From positions 1 through 51,621 of the forward strand of contig VGGT01000001.1 in assembly GCA_016868485.1 (NCBI GenBank): a stretch of 51,621 nt of DNA, given 5' to 3'. Position numbers and translations under genes: made by a program. Below the pieces are notes generated by a model. That model had not been told where the DNA came from. It ran no database searches and saw only the letters and a program-made list of their open reading frames with translations. Positions 8,681 to 16,446 of this stretch are shown piece after piece. The first letter of the stretch is position 1, and each line of letters starts with the position of its first letter. The stretch is from Bacteroidota bacterium. GTDB taxonomy: Bacteria > Bacteroidota > Bacteroidia > UBA7662.

Positions 8681-9408
8681 AAGCCCTCCGCAATGAGATC
8701 GGCCAAATGAACAATTTGTTCGGGTTTCCAGGAAAGATCGGTCCGTTGCGCAGCAACCGCCCGCAGCTGCATCAGACACCCCATGTCTTCGGTGATGATG
8801 TACTCAACTCCCTCAGCACGCGCCGAACGCAGTTTTTCAGCTGCCATTTGTTGAGATAACTCGGGATTGGACTGGTACAGGCCTCCGCCATAACCGCAGC
8901 AAGCGGAAATCTGAGGTAAATCGACGCATGAAAAGCCACCCCATTCTGAAAGCAGTGGCACCATGGATTGAGGGGCACCTTCATTTTGTAGGCAACACGA
9001 CACATGGCAGGCCACCCGGCTCGTATGGCCAACATTCTTAACCATGGGCATTTGAGCATGTTGACTCACCCAATCGGAAAAGGCAAACACCCTCTTTTGC
9101 AGCGTCCTCACCGCATGATGGGCGGAACCGTTATGAAGTAATAGAGGGGCGTGTACGCTAAACAGGGCCGCGCAATCGGACGACAACACAACAACAGGAT
9201 GTTCACCAGAAAGCTCGGTGATGCACCTACTCGCCACTTCACAGGCTATTTCCTCTTGCCCATGTTGCCATGCAGGAGCGCCGCAACAACCCGCAGCACC
9301 CGGCACCCGAACGGTGCAGCCTAAGCGCTCCAGTATTTTGATGGCATTCATTCCGGTTTCGGGGAAAAATTGATCCACAACACACCCAACAAATAGTATT
9401 ATTTCCAT
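8677..9408 (-). CDS. LutA/LldE-like (Fe-S) protein with two CCG domains
   Basis: 243-aa protein of the LutA/YkgE/GlpC-tail family, whose two cysteine-rich CCG domains resemble those of heterodisulfide reductase B and bind Fe-S clusters. Domain 1 runs from FVGCVVDQFFPETG to GAAGCCGAPAWQHG; domain 2 runs from VACHVSCCLQ to ISACCGYGGG and ends EDMGCLMQL. In known lactate operons LutA acts with LutB and LutC; neither is present here. The gene starts 4 bases after the transporter stop and overlaps the dehydrogenase start, so the three should be coexpressed. Inference: it passes electrons or forms a complex in oxidation of the transported 2-hydroxy acid. It could instead belong to a LutBC located elsewhere. 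Confidence 0.88.
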   Translation of the reverse strand: MEIILFVGCVVDQFFPETGMNAIKILERLGCTVRVPGAAGCCGAPAWQHGQEEIACEVASRCITELSGEHPVVVLSSDCAALFSVHAPLLLHNGSAHHAVRTLQKRVFAFSDWVSQHAQMPMVKNVGHTSRVACHVSCCLQNEGAPQSMVPLLSEWGGFSCVDLPQISACCGYGGGLYQSNPELSQQMAAEKLRSARAEGVEYIITEDMGCLMQLRAVAAQRTDLSWKPEQIVHLADLIAEGL

Positions 9409-9412
9409 TCTT

Positions 9413-10822
9413 CTAAATACCGTATTCCTTATGTTTCTTCAGCAATCCAAACATTCCAATCATGCCCAAGATGAAAAACAGACTCAACATCAAGGCAGAA
9501 TTGCGCATACTTCCTGTCATCAGGTTGATGTACCCAAACGCAAAAGTACCGAATACAATGGCGAGTTTTTCGGTCACATCATAGAAGGAAAAAAACGAGG
9601 CATGACTCTTGGTGTCGGTGGGAATGAGCTTGGCGTAGGTACTACGGAGCAAGGATTGGGTTCCTCCCATGATGGTACCCACCACGGCCGCCAGTAGATA
9701 GAATTGGATGGAACTGCTCACAAAATAAGCAGCGCAGCAGATGGCCATCCAAACGACGATACCCCACATAAGTACGGGCACATTACCGAACCGACGAGAA
9801 AAGTATGAGAAAACATATGCGCCGGCAATGGCGATCAGTTGAATCAGCAGTACAGTGGCGATGAGTTCCTCGCTGCCCATTTGGAGTTCGCTGGATGCAA
9901 AAATCGTGGCCAATACCATAATGGTTTGAAGTCCGCAACTGGTAAAAAAATAAGCGAACAAATAACGCAGCAAAGTTGGCATCAAACGAACACGCTTCCA
10001 AACACGTTTAAATTCGTCGTAGCCCCTCGACCACAAATGCCCTGATTGGTTTTGTCCGGTCGCGGTTTCAGGTGGCAGGTGAGCCAGCGTATAAAAAGCG
10101 AAACCCATCCACCAAGCGCCAACCGCCACGAAACTCCATCGTGTAGCCAATGAGCGGTAATGGCCCTCCGCTTCAGTGAATGCAGCCTCCATGCCCATTC
10201 CTTGACCCTGAAGCGACCGCGCCATGCCCTCTACGTCAAACAAAAGCCCCGGGAACATGATCATCACCAAATTCAGAACGAGTAGGGTTACACTTCCTAT
10301 GTATCCATAGGAATAACCCTGAGCACTCACTTGATCGAATCGATCCGGCGTCGCAATCTCTGGCAGAAAGGAGTTATAGAAAATAGATGAACCGGCCCAG
10401 CCCACCGCAGCAAACATAAAGAGGGTCAGTCCGGGCGCTACATTTTCGTCTGTAAAAAAGAAAAGCGCTGCGCAGCTGATCGACCCCAAACCCGCAAACA
10501 GTGCCATCATACGCTTTTTGAGCCCGCCATAATCGGCTAATCCACCTAAAAAAGGTGAAATGACTACGATCAAAAGATAAGCCGCAGAAAGGGCGTATGA
10601 AAATGCCACAGAGGAGGGCAGCTCCATGCCCGCCCAGTGCATAGGAGCATCTTGTCCGTTTAAGTCGGTCGGTTCAATACCAGCTTTCATTGCCGCTGCT
10701 TTCGTAACAGCGTAGTAATAAACTGGGAAAATCGCTGAGGTAATGCAGAGGTTATAGGCACTGTTGGCCCAATCGTACATACACCATGCCCGGATAACCC
10801 GGGGCTGGTTGCGTTCTGTCAT
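9413..10822 (-). CDS. MFS transporter, UMF1/Atg22-like
   Basis: About 469-aa polytopic membrane protein with around 12 hydrophobic helices. The N-terminus VIRAWCMYDWANSAYN is the signature of the UMF1/Atg22-like branch of the major facilitator superfamily. Later features include FLGGLADYGGLKKRM after helix 2 and GGTQSLLRSTYAKLIP in the second half. ATG at 10822 (MTERNQPRV) is preferred over the in-frame ATG at 10840, because it places the signature at the usual distance from the start. It is the first gene of the unit with the LutA-like and Ldh_2-family genes. An imperfect promoter box TATTTTTC lies just upstream. The substrate is unknown; the neighbours suggest an organic acid. Confidence 0.87.
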   Translation of the reverse strand: MTERNQPRVIRAWCMYDWANSAYNLCITSAIFPVYYYAVTKAAAMKAGIEPTDLNGQDAPMHWAGMELPSSVAFSYALSAAYLLIVVISPFLGGLADYGGLKKRMMALFAGLGSISCAALFFFTDENVAPGLTLFMFAAVGWAGSSIFYNSFLPEIATPDRFDQVSAQGYSYGYIGSVTLLVLNLVMIMFPGLLFDVEGMARSLQGQGMGMEAAFTEAEGHYRSLATRWSFVAVGAWWMGFAFYTLAHLPPETATGQNQSGHLWSRGYDEFKRVWKRVRLMPTLLRYLFAYFFTSCGLQTIMVLATIFASSELQMGSEELIATVLLIQLIAIAGAYVFSYFSRRFGNVPVLMWGIVVWMAICCAAYFVSSSIQFYLLAAVVGTIMGGTQSLLRSTYAKLIPTDTKSHASFFSFYDVTEKLAIVFGTFAFGYINLMTGSMRNSALMLSLFFILGMIGMFGLLKKHKEYGI

Positions 10823-10850
10823 GCCCGAAAAATAGTGCAATCGAATTGAA

Positions 10851-10866
10851 CCCCAAAATATTGGGG
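10851..10866. terminator. Short hairpin downstream of atpC
   Basis: Perfect inverted repeat CCCCAA-AATA-TTGGGG between the atpC stop (10900) and the transporter start. It may end atpDC transcription on the minus strand, but no T-tract follows on that strand, so it is at best a weak intrinsic terminator. It also lies next to the probable transporter promoter. Confidence 0.35.
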
Positions 10867-10899
10867 GACAAAAAAGTGAAACCCTATCCTAAATGGTGC

Positions 10900-11148
10900 T
10901 TAGGCCTCTGTGAGGATCACAATACGGTTGCGAAGGACCTCCACAACGCCGCCTTTCACTGGGAAAACCTGTTCCTTTTGTCCGACCTGCATGAGTCGGA
11001 CCTCGCCTTTCGGTATCAAGGTAGCGATGATCGGTGCGTGGTTGTTCAGGATTTCGAAGCCGCCCTCCGTTCCTGGTACTTTCACTGAAGTAACTTCACC
11101 TTCAAAAAGGCTTTTTTCCGGAGTGAGAATTTCGAGTGTCATGGCCAT
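10900..11148 (-). CDS. atpC: F1F0 ATP synthase epsilon subunit
   Basis: 82-aa epsilon subunit of the F1 part of ATP synthase. It shows the N-terminal beta-sandwich only: LEILTPEKSLFEGEVTSVKVPGTEGGF, then NHAPIIATL and VEVLRNRIVILTEA. The C-terminal helical hairpin found in E. coli epsilon is absent, as is common in Bacteroidota. It lies 12 bases after atpD. The atpD-atpC pair stands apart from the other ATP synthase genes, an arrangement common in this phylum. Confidence 0.95.
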   Translation of the reverse strand: MAMTLEILTPEKSLFEGEVTSVKVPGTEGGFEILNNHAPIIATLIPKGEVRLMQVGQKEQVFPVKGGVVEVLRNRIVILTEA

Positions 11149-11160
11149 AAAATTTCAGCA

Positions 11161-12666
11161 TTAAGCCTGTTCGGCCAAGATTTTTTTACCCGCTTCGATG
11201 ACGTCATCGATTGATCCTTTCAAGTTGAAAGCTGATTCCGGGTACTCATCAAGTGCACCGTCCATAATCATATTGAACCCACGGATGGTTTCTTCGATGG
11301 GCACCAAAACGCCCTTTAGACCGGTAAACTGCTCGGCTACGTGGAAAGGCTGCGACAAGAATCGCTGCACTTTGCGCGCACGGTATACCACACGCTTGTC
11401 TTCCTCGCTCAATTCATCCATACCCAAGATGGCAATGATGTCTTGTAGTTCCTTATAGCGCTGCAAGATTTGCTTAACCCGCATGGCACAAGAGTAGTGG
11501 GCATCGCCAACAATGTCGCGCGTTAGGATTCTTGAGGTAGAGTCGAGGGGATCAACGGCGGGATAAATACCCAACTCAGCGATTTTTCTGCTCAATACCG
11601 TGGTAGCGTCCAAGTGCGCAAAGGTTGTAGCAGGTGCCGGGTCAGTCAAGTCATCCGCAGGTACATAGACCGCTTGAACGGATGTGATGGAACCCCGTTT
11701 GGTGGAAGTGATCCGCTCCTGCATCAATCCCATTTCCGTAGCGAGTGTTGGCTGGTAGCCCACTGCCGATGGCATACGACCGAGAAGAGCCGAAACTTCG
11801 GATCCGGCCTGAGTAAAACGGAATATGTTGTCGATGAAAAACAAAATATCGCGGCCTTGAGCGTCTGACTCATCCCCATCGCGCAGGTGCTCAGCTAAGG
11901 TAAGACCAGAGAGCGCCACGCGGGCACGTGCTCCGGGTGGCTCATTCATTTGACCAAACACCAAGGCAATTCTGGACTCCTCCAATTGGTTGTAGTCGAC
12001 CTTATCGAGCGACCACTTGCCTTCCTCCATATCGTGGCGAAAGTCGTCGCCATAGCGTACCACCCCTGACTCGATCATCTCACGCAAAAGGTCATTGCCT
12101 TCGCGGGTACGTTCTCCGACTCCCGCAAACACCGACATTCCATCGTATCCTTTGGCGATGTTGTTGATCAGCTCCATAATCAAAACAGTCTTACCTACAC
12201 CCGCTCCTCCAAAAAGGCCGATTTTACCGCCCTTCACATAGGGCTCAATGAGGTCGATCACTTTGATTCCGGTGTACAACACCTCTTCTGATGTACTCAA
12301 ATCTTCAAATCTTGGAGCCGGACGGTGGATGGGAAGGCCTTTATCGCGCTTCACGGGCCTGAGGCCGTCGATCGCATCACCCACTACGTTAAAAAGGCGG
12401 CCTTTAACTTGCCCGCCCAAAGGCATTTGAATGGCTTCTCCCGTATCGATCACGGCCATTCCACGCACCAAACCTTCTGTAGAGTCCATGGCAACGGTGC
12501 GCACACTGTCTTCACCCAAGTGCTGTTGGCACTCCAACACGACCTTTTGTCCGTCGGGCCGCTCCACATACAAAGCGTGATAAATTTTCGGGAGTTTGCC
12601 TCCCGTTTCGAAACTCACATCGATTACCGGGCCAATGATTTGGGAAATTTTACCTGTGTGCTGCAT
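11161..12666 (-). CDS. atpD: F1F0 ATP synthase beta subunit
   Basis: 501-aa catalytic beta subunit. The Walker A loop is GGAGVGKT (residues 153-160); GVGERTREGNDL and VFGQMNEPPGARARV follow, and the DELSEED-loop motif (MDELSEEDK) is near residue 400. The frame is open 22 codons further upstream, but ATG at 12666 gives the family's usual N-terminus (GKISQIIGPVIDVSF). A good promoter lies at 12730-12760, giving a leader of roughly 60 bases. The gene is divergent from the exonuclease gene. Confidence 0.98.
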   Translation of the reverse strand: MQHTGKISQIIGPVIDVSFETGGKLPKIYHALYVERPDGQKVVLECQQHLGEDSVRTVAMDSTEGLVRGMAVIDTGEAIQMPLGGQVKGRLFNVVGDAIDGLRPVKRDKGLPIHRPAPRFEDLSTSEEVLYTGIKVIDLIEPYVKGGKIGLFGGAGVGKTVLIMELINNIAKGYDGMSVFAGVGERTREGNDLLREMIESGVVRYGDDFRHDMEEGKWSLDKVDYNQLEESRIALVFGQMNEPPGARARVALSGLTLAEHLRDGDESDAQGRDILFFIDNIFRFTQAGSEVSALLGRMPSAVGYQPTLATEMGLMQERITSTKRGSITSVQAVYVPADDLTDPAPATTFAHLDATTVLSRKIAELGIYPAVDPLDSTSRILTRDIVGDAHYSCAMRVKQILQRYKELQDIIAILGMDELSEEDKRVVYRARKVQRFLSQPFHVAEQFTGLKGVLVPIEETIRGFNMIMDGALDEYPESAFNLKGSIDDVIEAGKKILAEQA

Positions 12667-12729
12667 AGTTATTTGAGAATAGAAGGAAGGCGGAGGGGAA
12701 CAGCAGCAAAACCATTCCCTTTCAGGGCG

Positions 12730-12760
12730 CAAAAATACAAAATAAGAGAGGGAAAAACAA
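12730..12760 (-). promoter_or_regulatory. atpD promoter
   Basis: On the minus strand, TATTTTTG (12730-12737) matches the Bacteroidota -7 consensus TAnnTTTG. A TTG (12758-12760) lies exactly 20 bases upstream, as expected for the -33 element. It sits 63 bases ahead of the atpD ATG. Confidence 0.7.
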
Positions 12761-12775
12761 GTGAAATTGACGCGC

Positions 12776-12783
12776 TATATTTG
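12776..12783 (+). promoter_or_regulatory. Exonuclease promoter -7 box, abutting the start codon
   Basis: TATATTTG matches TAnnTTTG and lies three bases before the inferred GTG start at 12787. If it is used, the transcript would begin at or within a base or two of the start codon. No TTG is found at the usual -33 distance. Confidence 0.5.
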
Positions 12784-12786
12784 AAG

Positions 12787-13812
12787 GTGAATTTACTCCA
12801 ATGGGGACCCTATGGCATTGAATGCCCCCAAGCCGGGGTCTTTATCGATCCCTGGGGGAAGGTCGATCGCGCCCTCCTTACCCATGCCCATGCCGATCAC
12901 GCGCGCTATGGTCATAAGCACTACATGGCACATGCCCACAACAGAGCCGTATTGAGGCAAAGATTGGGAAATAACATCTCCCTTCAAGAGATTGAATACG
13001 AAGAAACCATTGAAATCAATGGCGTTCGGTTTAGCTGGCACCCTGCGGGCCACATTCCGGGCTCTGCCCAAATTAGAGTAGCGGGTAACAACCAAATCTG
13101 GGTGGTGTCTGGCGATTACAAAACCGAGAACGACCACTTCACACCAGCCTTTGAACCTGTAAAATGCAGTCATTTCATCACCGAATGCACCTTTGGCCTA
13201 CCCATCTACCATTGGAAGCCCCAAGCGCATACGGCACAGGCCATCGCTGACTGGCACTTAAGTAACGTCAACCAAGGGTATTCAACGCTTTTATATGCCT
13301 ATTCCTTGGGGAAGGCCCAACTGCTCATTCACCTACTCAAAAATCTTTGCCCCATCTATATCCACCCCAGTATCGCCGAAATGAACAGGGCACTCCATGC
13401 CGTTGGGTTCGGACTCCCTGAATTGCCTCTGATCAGCGCGTGGAAACCAAAAGTCGATGCCCCCGCCCTGTTTATGGCACCGCCAGGCGCTTCGAACGAA
13501 AAGCTTTTGCGGCGCTTATCGCCCTGCAAAGAGGCGAATGTATCGGGCTGGGCCCTAGTTCGGGGGATGTACCGACGACAAAACCTCGACAACGGCTTCG
13601 CCTTGAGTGATCATGCCGACTGGCCGGGTTTATTGAGTGCCATTAAAGGCACGGGTGCCGAACATATTTACTGCACGCACGGTTTCACCTCAGAATTCTC
13701 CAAATACTTGTCGGAACAGGGCTACCAAAGCACGGAAATACACACCCGCTTTTTGGGGGATGCCGCTCCAGAGCCTATGTCCACCCTTGAAACGGATGAA
13801 AGCATTCACTGA
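12787..13812 (+). CDS. Ligase-associated metallo-beta-lactamase exonuclease
   Basis: 341-aa protein of the metallo-beta-lactamase / beta-CASP-like group found beside bacterial ATP-dependent DNA ligases (ligase-associated DNA damage response exonuclease). The zinc-binding motif HAHADH is at residues 33-38; later motifs are HPAGHIPGSAQIRV, VVSGDYKTENDHF, ECTFGLP and SDHADWPG. The open frame runs back through the atpD promoter region, but no ATG precedes the conserved block. GTG at 12787 gives the expected short N-terminus (NLLQWGPYGIECPQAG). The downstream ligase starts 17 bases before this stop, so the two are translationally linked. Likely role: end processing in DNA repair together with the ligase. 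Confidence 0.88.
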   Translation: MNLLQWGPYGIECPQAGVFIDPWGKVDRALLTHAHADHARYGHKHYMAHAHNRAVLRQRLGNNISLQEIEYEETIEINGVRFSWHPAGHIPGSAQIRVAGNNQIWVVSGDYKTENDHFTPAFEPVKCSHFITECTFGLPIYHWKPQAHTAQAIADWHLSNVNQGYSTLLYAYSLGKAQLLIHLLKNLCPIYIHPSIAEMNRALHAVGFGLPELPLISAWKPKVDAPALFMAPPGASNEKLLRRLSPCKEANVSGWALVRGMYRRQNLDNGFALSDHADWPGLLSAIKGTGAEHIYCTHGFTSEFSKYLSEQGYQSTEIHTRFLGDAAPEPMSTLETDESIH

Positions 13813-15679
13813 TCTCTACCACCGTCTCAATCAAACCAACTCTTCGATTGAAAAACAGCAAGCGCTGGAGGTTTTTTTTCGAAATGCACCCGATCGCGAC
13901 GCGGTCTGGGGACTGGCTTTACTTTCCGGGAGGGTGTCTGTCCGATTGGTGGGATCGCGCAGGTTGCGCGGATGGGTTGCTGAATGCACCAACCTGCCGG
14001 AATGGTTGATTGATGAATCTTATCAGCATGTGGGTGATTTGGCTGAAACCCTATCCCTGTTGTTGGCGCCTTATAGGATAGCGTCTTCCGATAACTCCGC
14101 ATCCGCATCTACCGCATCCGCATCGACCACCGCATCTACCGCATCTACCGCATCCGCATCGACCACCGCATCTACCGCATCCGCATCGACCGCATCCGCA
14201 TCAACCACCGCATCGTCTCAGGATTTATCGACCATCATGCTGGACCTGATTCGGTTGAAAAAACGGGATGAATCTGAGCAAAAGGAATATGTACTCCATA
14301 ATTGGCGGCAGCTCGACGGCCCGTCCTGCTTTTTATTCAATAAATTCATCACCGGTGGTTTTCGAATGGGCGTTGGCCAAGGAATAGCCGTCAAGGCGCT
14401 TTCAAACTACATGAACAGGCCTGTTTCAGAAATAACCCAAGCCCTTATGGGCAACTGGGACCCGGCCGATTACACGCTTGAACGGCTGCTCAACCGAGGA
14501 TCCATTCACAGCCACACGCTTCCGTATCCCTTCTTTTTAGCGAGTCCTCTTCTATCATCCGCTTCCGCTGCTGAACCCAGCGACCAAGGGGGTGGAGAAT
14601 CGATCCAAAATACGGCATTGCATCAGTTGGGAAGCAGGACTGATTGGATGGCCGAATGGAAATGGGATGGTATTCGTGTTCAAATGATACTCCGCGAAGG
14701 GGTGTCGTCGATTTGGTCGCGCGGGGAGGAACGGTTGGATGACGCTTTTCCTGAAATCGCTGCGCTTGCCCACTTACTGCCGCATGGTACCGTGATCGAC
14801 GGTGAATTGCTGTGTGGAGAATTCCCAGCGGTCCGAAGCTTTCAAGACCTGCAAAAACGACTAGGACGAACCAAGCCCTCAGCCCGAATGACGACCCAAC
14901 AGCCCGTTTTCGTGTATGCATACGACCTTTTGGAACTCGATGGCCAAGACATTCGACGAAAAGCCCTTTCGGAACGAAGGTGGCTACTGGAAAGGCTCGT
15001 TGAAACCCTGAATCACCCCTTATTGCATGCCTCGCCACTCATCGAAGGAATTGAATGGAGCGATCTGCACCAGAAAAGACTTGAATCGAGACGCCACGCA
15101 GCAGAGGGCATCATGCTCAAAAGAGCTTGCTCTGTTTACGAATCGGGCCGTAAACGGGGTCACTGGTGGAAGTGGAAATTAGATCCCATGCAACTCGACG
15201 CCGTTTTGCTCTACGCACGCCCCGGACATGGACGAAGGTCGAATTTATTTACCGATTACAGCATGGCCATTTGGGATCAGGAACGGATGCGACTTCTTCC
15301 CATCGCTCAGGTGTATAGTGGACTAACCGATACAGAAATTCGAGAAGTAGATGCGTGGATCAAGGGCCATGCCACAGAGAAGTTTGGGCCTGTACGCACT
15401 GTGGTGCCCCAACTCGTATTCGAAATCGGATTTGATGGCATCCAAAGAAGTGGGCGACATAAGGCGGGAATAGCGTTACGGTTTCCGAGGATTCTGCGGT
15501 GGCGACGCGATAAATCGGCATCGGAGGCCGACGATTTGGGCATAGCCGAGAACCTTCTCAACGACAGGAACCTAGACGAGAACCTTCTCAACAACAGGAA
15601 CCTAGACGAGAACCTTCTCAACGACAGGAACCTAGACGAGAACCTTCTCAACGAGCCCACAAAACAAGAGCCGAACTAG
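13796..15679 (+). CDS. ATP-dependent DNA ligase with two repeat insertions
   Basis: 627-aa ATP-dependent DNA ligase, of the type paired with an MBL exonuclease in bacterial repair clusters. The N-terminal DNA-binding domain covers about residues 1-225. The adenylation domain has motif I EWKWDGIR with nucleophile K289, then SRGEERLDDAFPE, VIDGELLCG and EGIMLKR. An OB-fold follows (HWWKWKLDP; QLVFEIGFDGI). The ATG at 13796 overlaps the exonuclease by 17 bases; the frame is open 53 codons upstream but reads through the exonuclease. Two low-complexity inserts stand out: an Ala/Ser/Thr-only tract (residues 101-141) in a linker of the DNA-binding domain, and a 10-residue tandem repeat (585-619) just before the C-terminus. 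The usual helicase and PdeM partners are not next to it. Confidence 0.93.
   Translation: MKAFTDLYHRLNQTNSSIEKQQALEVFFRNAPDRDAVWGLALLSGRVSVRLVGSRRLRGWVAECTNLPEWLIDESYQHVGDLAETLSLLLAPYRIASSDNSASASTASASTTASTASTASASTTASTASASTASASTTASSQDLSTIMLDLIRLKKRDESEQKEYVLHNWRQLDGPSCFLFNKFITGGFRMGVGQGIAVKALSNYMNRPVSEITQALMGNWDPADYTLERLLNRGSIHSHTLPYPFFLASPLLSSASAAEPSDQGGGESIQNTALHQLGSRTDWMAEWKWDGIRVQMILREGVSSIWSRGEERLDDAFPEIAALAHLLPHGTVIDGELLCGEFPAVRSFQDLQKRLGRTKPSARMTTQQPVFVYAYDLLELDGQDIRRKALSERRWLLERLVETLNHPLLHASPLIEGIEWSDLHQKRLESRRHAAEGIMLKRACSVYESGRKRGHWWKWKLDPMQLDAVLLYARPGHGRRSNLFTDYSMAIWDQERMRLLPIAQVYSGLTDTEIREVDAWIKGHATEKFGPVRTVVPQLVFEIGFDGIQRSGRHKAGIALRFPRILRWRRDKSASEADDLGIAENLLNDRNLDENLLNNRNLDENLLNDRNLDENLLNEPTKQEPN
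14096..14218. repeat. Ala/Ser/Thr-coding minisatellite in the DNA ligase
   Basis: About 120 bp built from GCATCN and ACC blocks. A 27-bp segment beginning gcatccgcatcgaccaccgc occurs identically at 14114-14140 and 14150-14176, giving a ~36-bp higher-order period. It encodes 41 residues made only of Ala, Ser and Thr, which would form a flexible linker. All block sizes are multiples of three. Confidence 0.9.
15548..15654. repeat. 30-bp tandem repeat, about 3.5 copies, in the ligase C-terminus
   Basis: Units at 15548-15577, 15578-15607 and 15608-15637, plus a partial copy to about 15654. Each encodes ENLLN(D/N)RNLD. The copies are almost identical at DNA level (one substitution in copy two), which points to recent expansion. 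The repeat ends 22 bases before the stop codon. Confidence 0.95.
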
Positions 15680-15699
15680 ATGCTCTACTTTCTATAGCC

Positions 15700-15707
15700 T
15701 ATCTTTG
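15700..15707 (+). promoter_or_regulatory. SDR gene promoter -7 box
   Basis: TATCTTTG matches TAnnTTTG and lies 18 bases before the ATG at 15726, implying a very short leader. No clear -33 TTG is visible. Confidence 0.45.
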
Positions 15708-15725
15708 CCACCAAAAAACGTCTTT

Positions 15726-16427
15726 ATGCGCGAGAATCGAGTGATTATTATTACGGGTGTGAGCAAGGGCATAGGAAGGGCCACAGCGGAGTTGTTGTGC
15801 AGCCTAGGCTATCGAGTAGTTGGCTGGGGACGAAATGCCCCCCCGTTCGAGCACCCCTCATTTCGATTTATCGGGTGTGATGTAACGAAACCCGATCAGG
15901 TGAATGCCGCCCTAGAAGAAACCCTGAACCTATGGGGGTCTTCGGCGATCTACGGACTCATCAATAATGCAGGTTTTGGTCTATTCGGCCGAATTGAGGA
16001 ACTTCCTATCGATGATTGGTACCGGATGTTCAACACCAACGTTCACGGACTCATGCTGGCCACCCGGGCGCTTGTGCCCATTCTCAAACAAAACGGTCTG
16101 GGACACATCATCAACATCAGCTCCATTGCCGGTTTGCAAGCCATGGCCCAGACCAGCGCTTATTGTGCGACCAAATTTGCCGTTCGCGGCTTCTCCCATT
16201 CATTATACGCCGAACTCAGAGAATTTGGCATTAAAGTGAGTTGCGTTTACCCGGGGTCGGTGTCCACGAATTTTTTCGACCTCATTTCAGGCATCGAACC
16301 CAACGAGCATATGCTTCGTTCGGAGGATGTCGCTAATTTGCTGCGGGAACTACTCGAAACATCACCGAATTTTTTGACGGTTGATGTAGAAATCAGACCG
16401 CTAAAACCTGGTGGCGGCAGAAAATAA
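15726..16427 (+). CDS. Short-chain dehydrogenase/reductase (SDR)
   Basis: 233-aa classical SDR. The NAD(P)-binding motif TGVSKGIG is at residues 10-17, NNAG at 80-83, the catalytic serine at about 132-133 in NISSIAG, and Y146/K150 in SAYCATKFA. A TTG at 15705 would extend the N-terminus by seven residues, but ATG at 15726 puts the nucleotide-binding strand at the normal position. The substrate is unknown. It lies 46 bases after the ligase and appears to have its own promoter, so any functional link with DNA repair is doubtful. It is convergent with the gene at 16447. Confidence 0.9.
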   Translation: MRENRVIIITGVSKGIGRATAELLCSLGYRVVGWGRNAPPFEHPSFRFIGCDVTKPDQVNAALEETLNLWGSSAIYGLINNAGFGLFGRIEELPIDDWYRMFNTNVHGLMLATRALVPILKQNGLGHIINISSIAGLQAMAQTSAYCATKFAVRGFSHSLYAELREFGIKVSCVYPGSVSTNFFDLISGIEPNEHMLRSEDVANLLRELLETSPNFLTVDVEIRPLKPGGGRK

Positions 16428-16446
16428 TGGGCTTTTGATCTAAAAA

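Noticed and set aside
8681..8779. N-terminal extension of the Ldh_2 dehydrogenase
   Set aside because: It lies inside the LutA-like gene, is rich in Cys and Gly with no family match, and the GTGA overlap gives a better start.
12325..12786. N-terminal extension of the exonuclease frame
   Set aside because: Reads antisense through atpD and across the atpD promoter; no family similarity in the extension.
14096..14218. Possible CRISPR-like array
   Set aside because: Units are built from 6- and 3-base blocks with no unique spacers, and the tract is in frame inside the DNA ligase.
15307..15660. Minus-strand ORF with a repeated Leu/Arg/Phe/Ser pattern
   Set aside because: It is the antisense reading of the ligase C-terminal repeat; the plus-strand frame carries the conserved ligase motifs.
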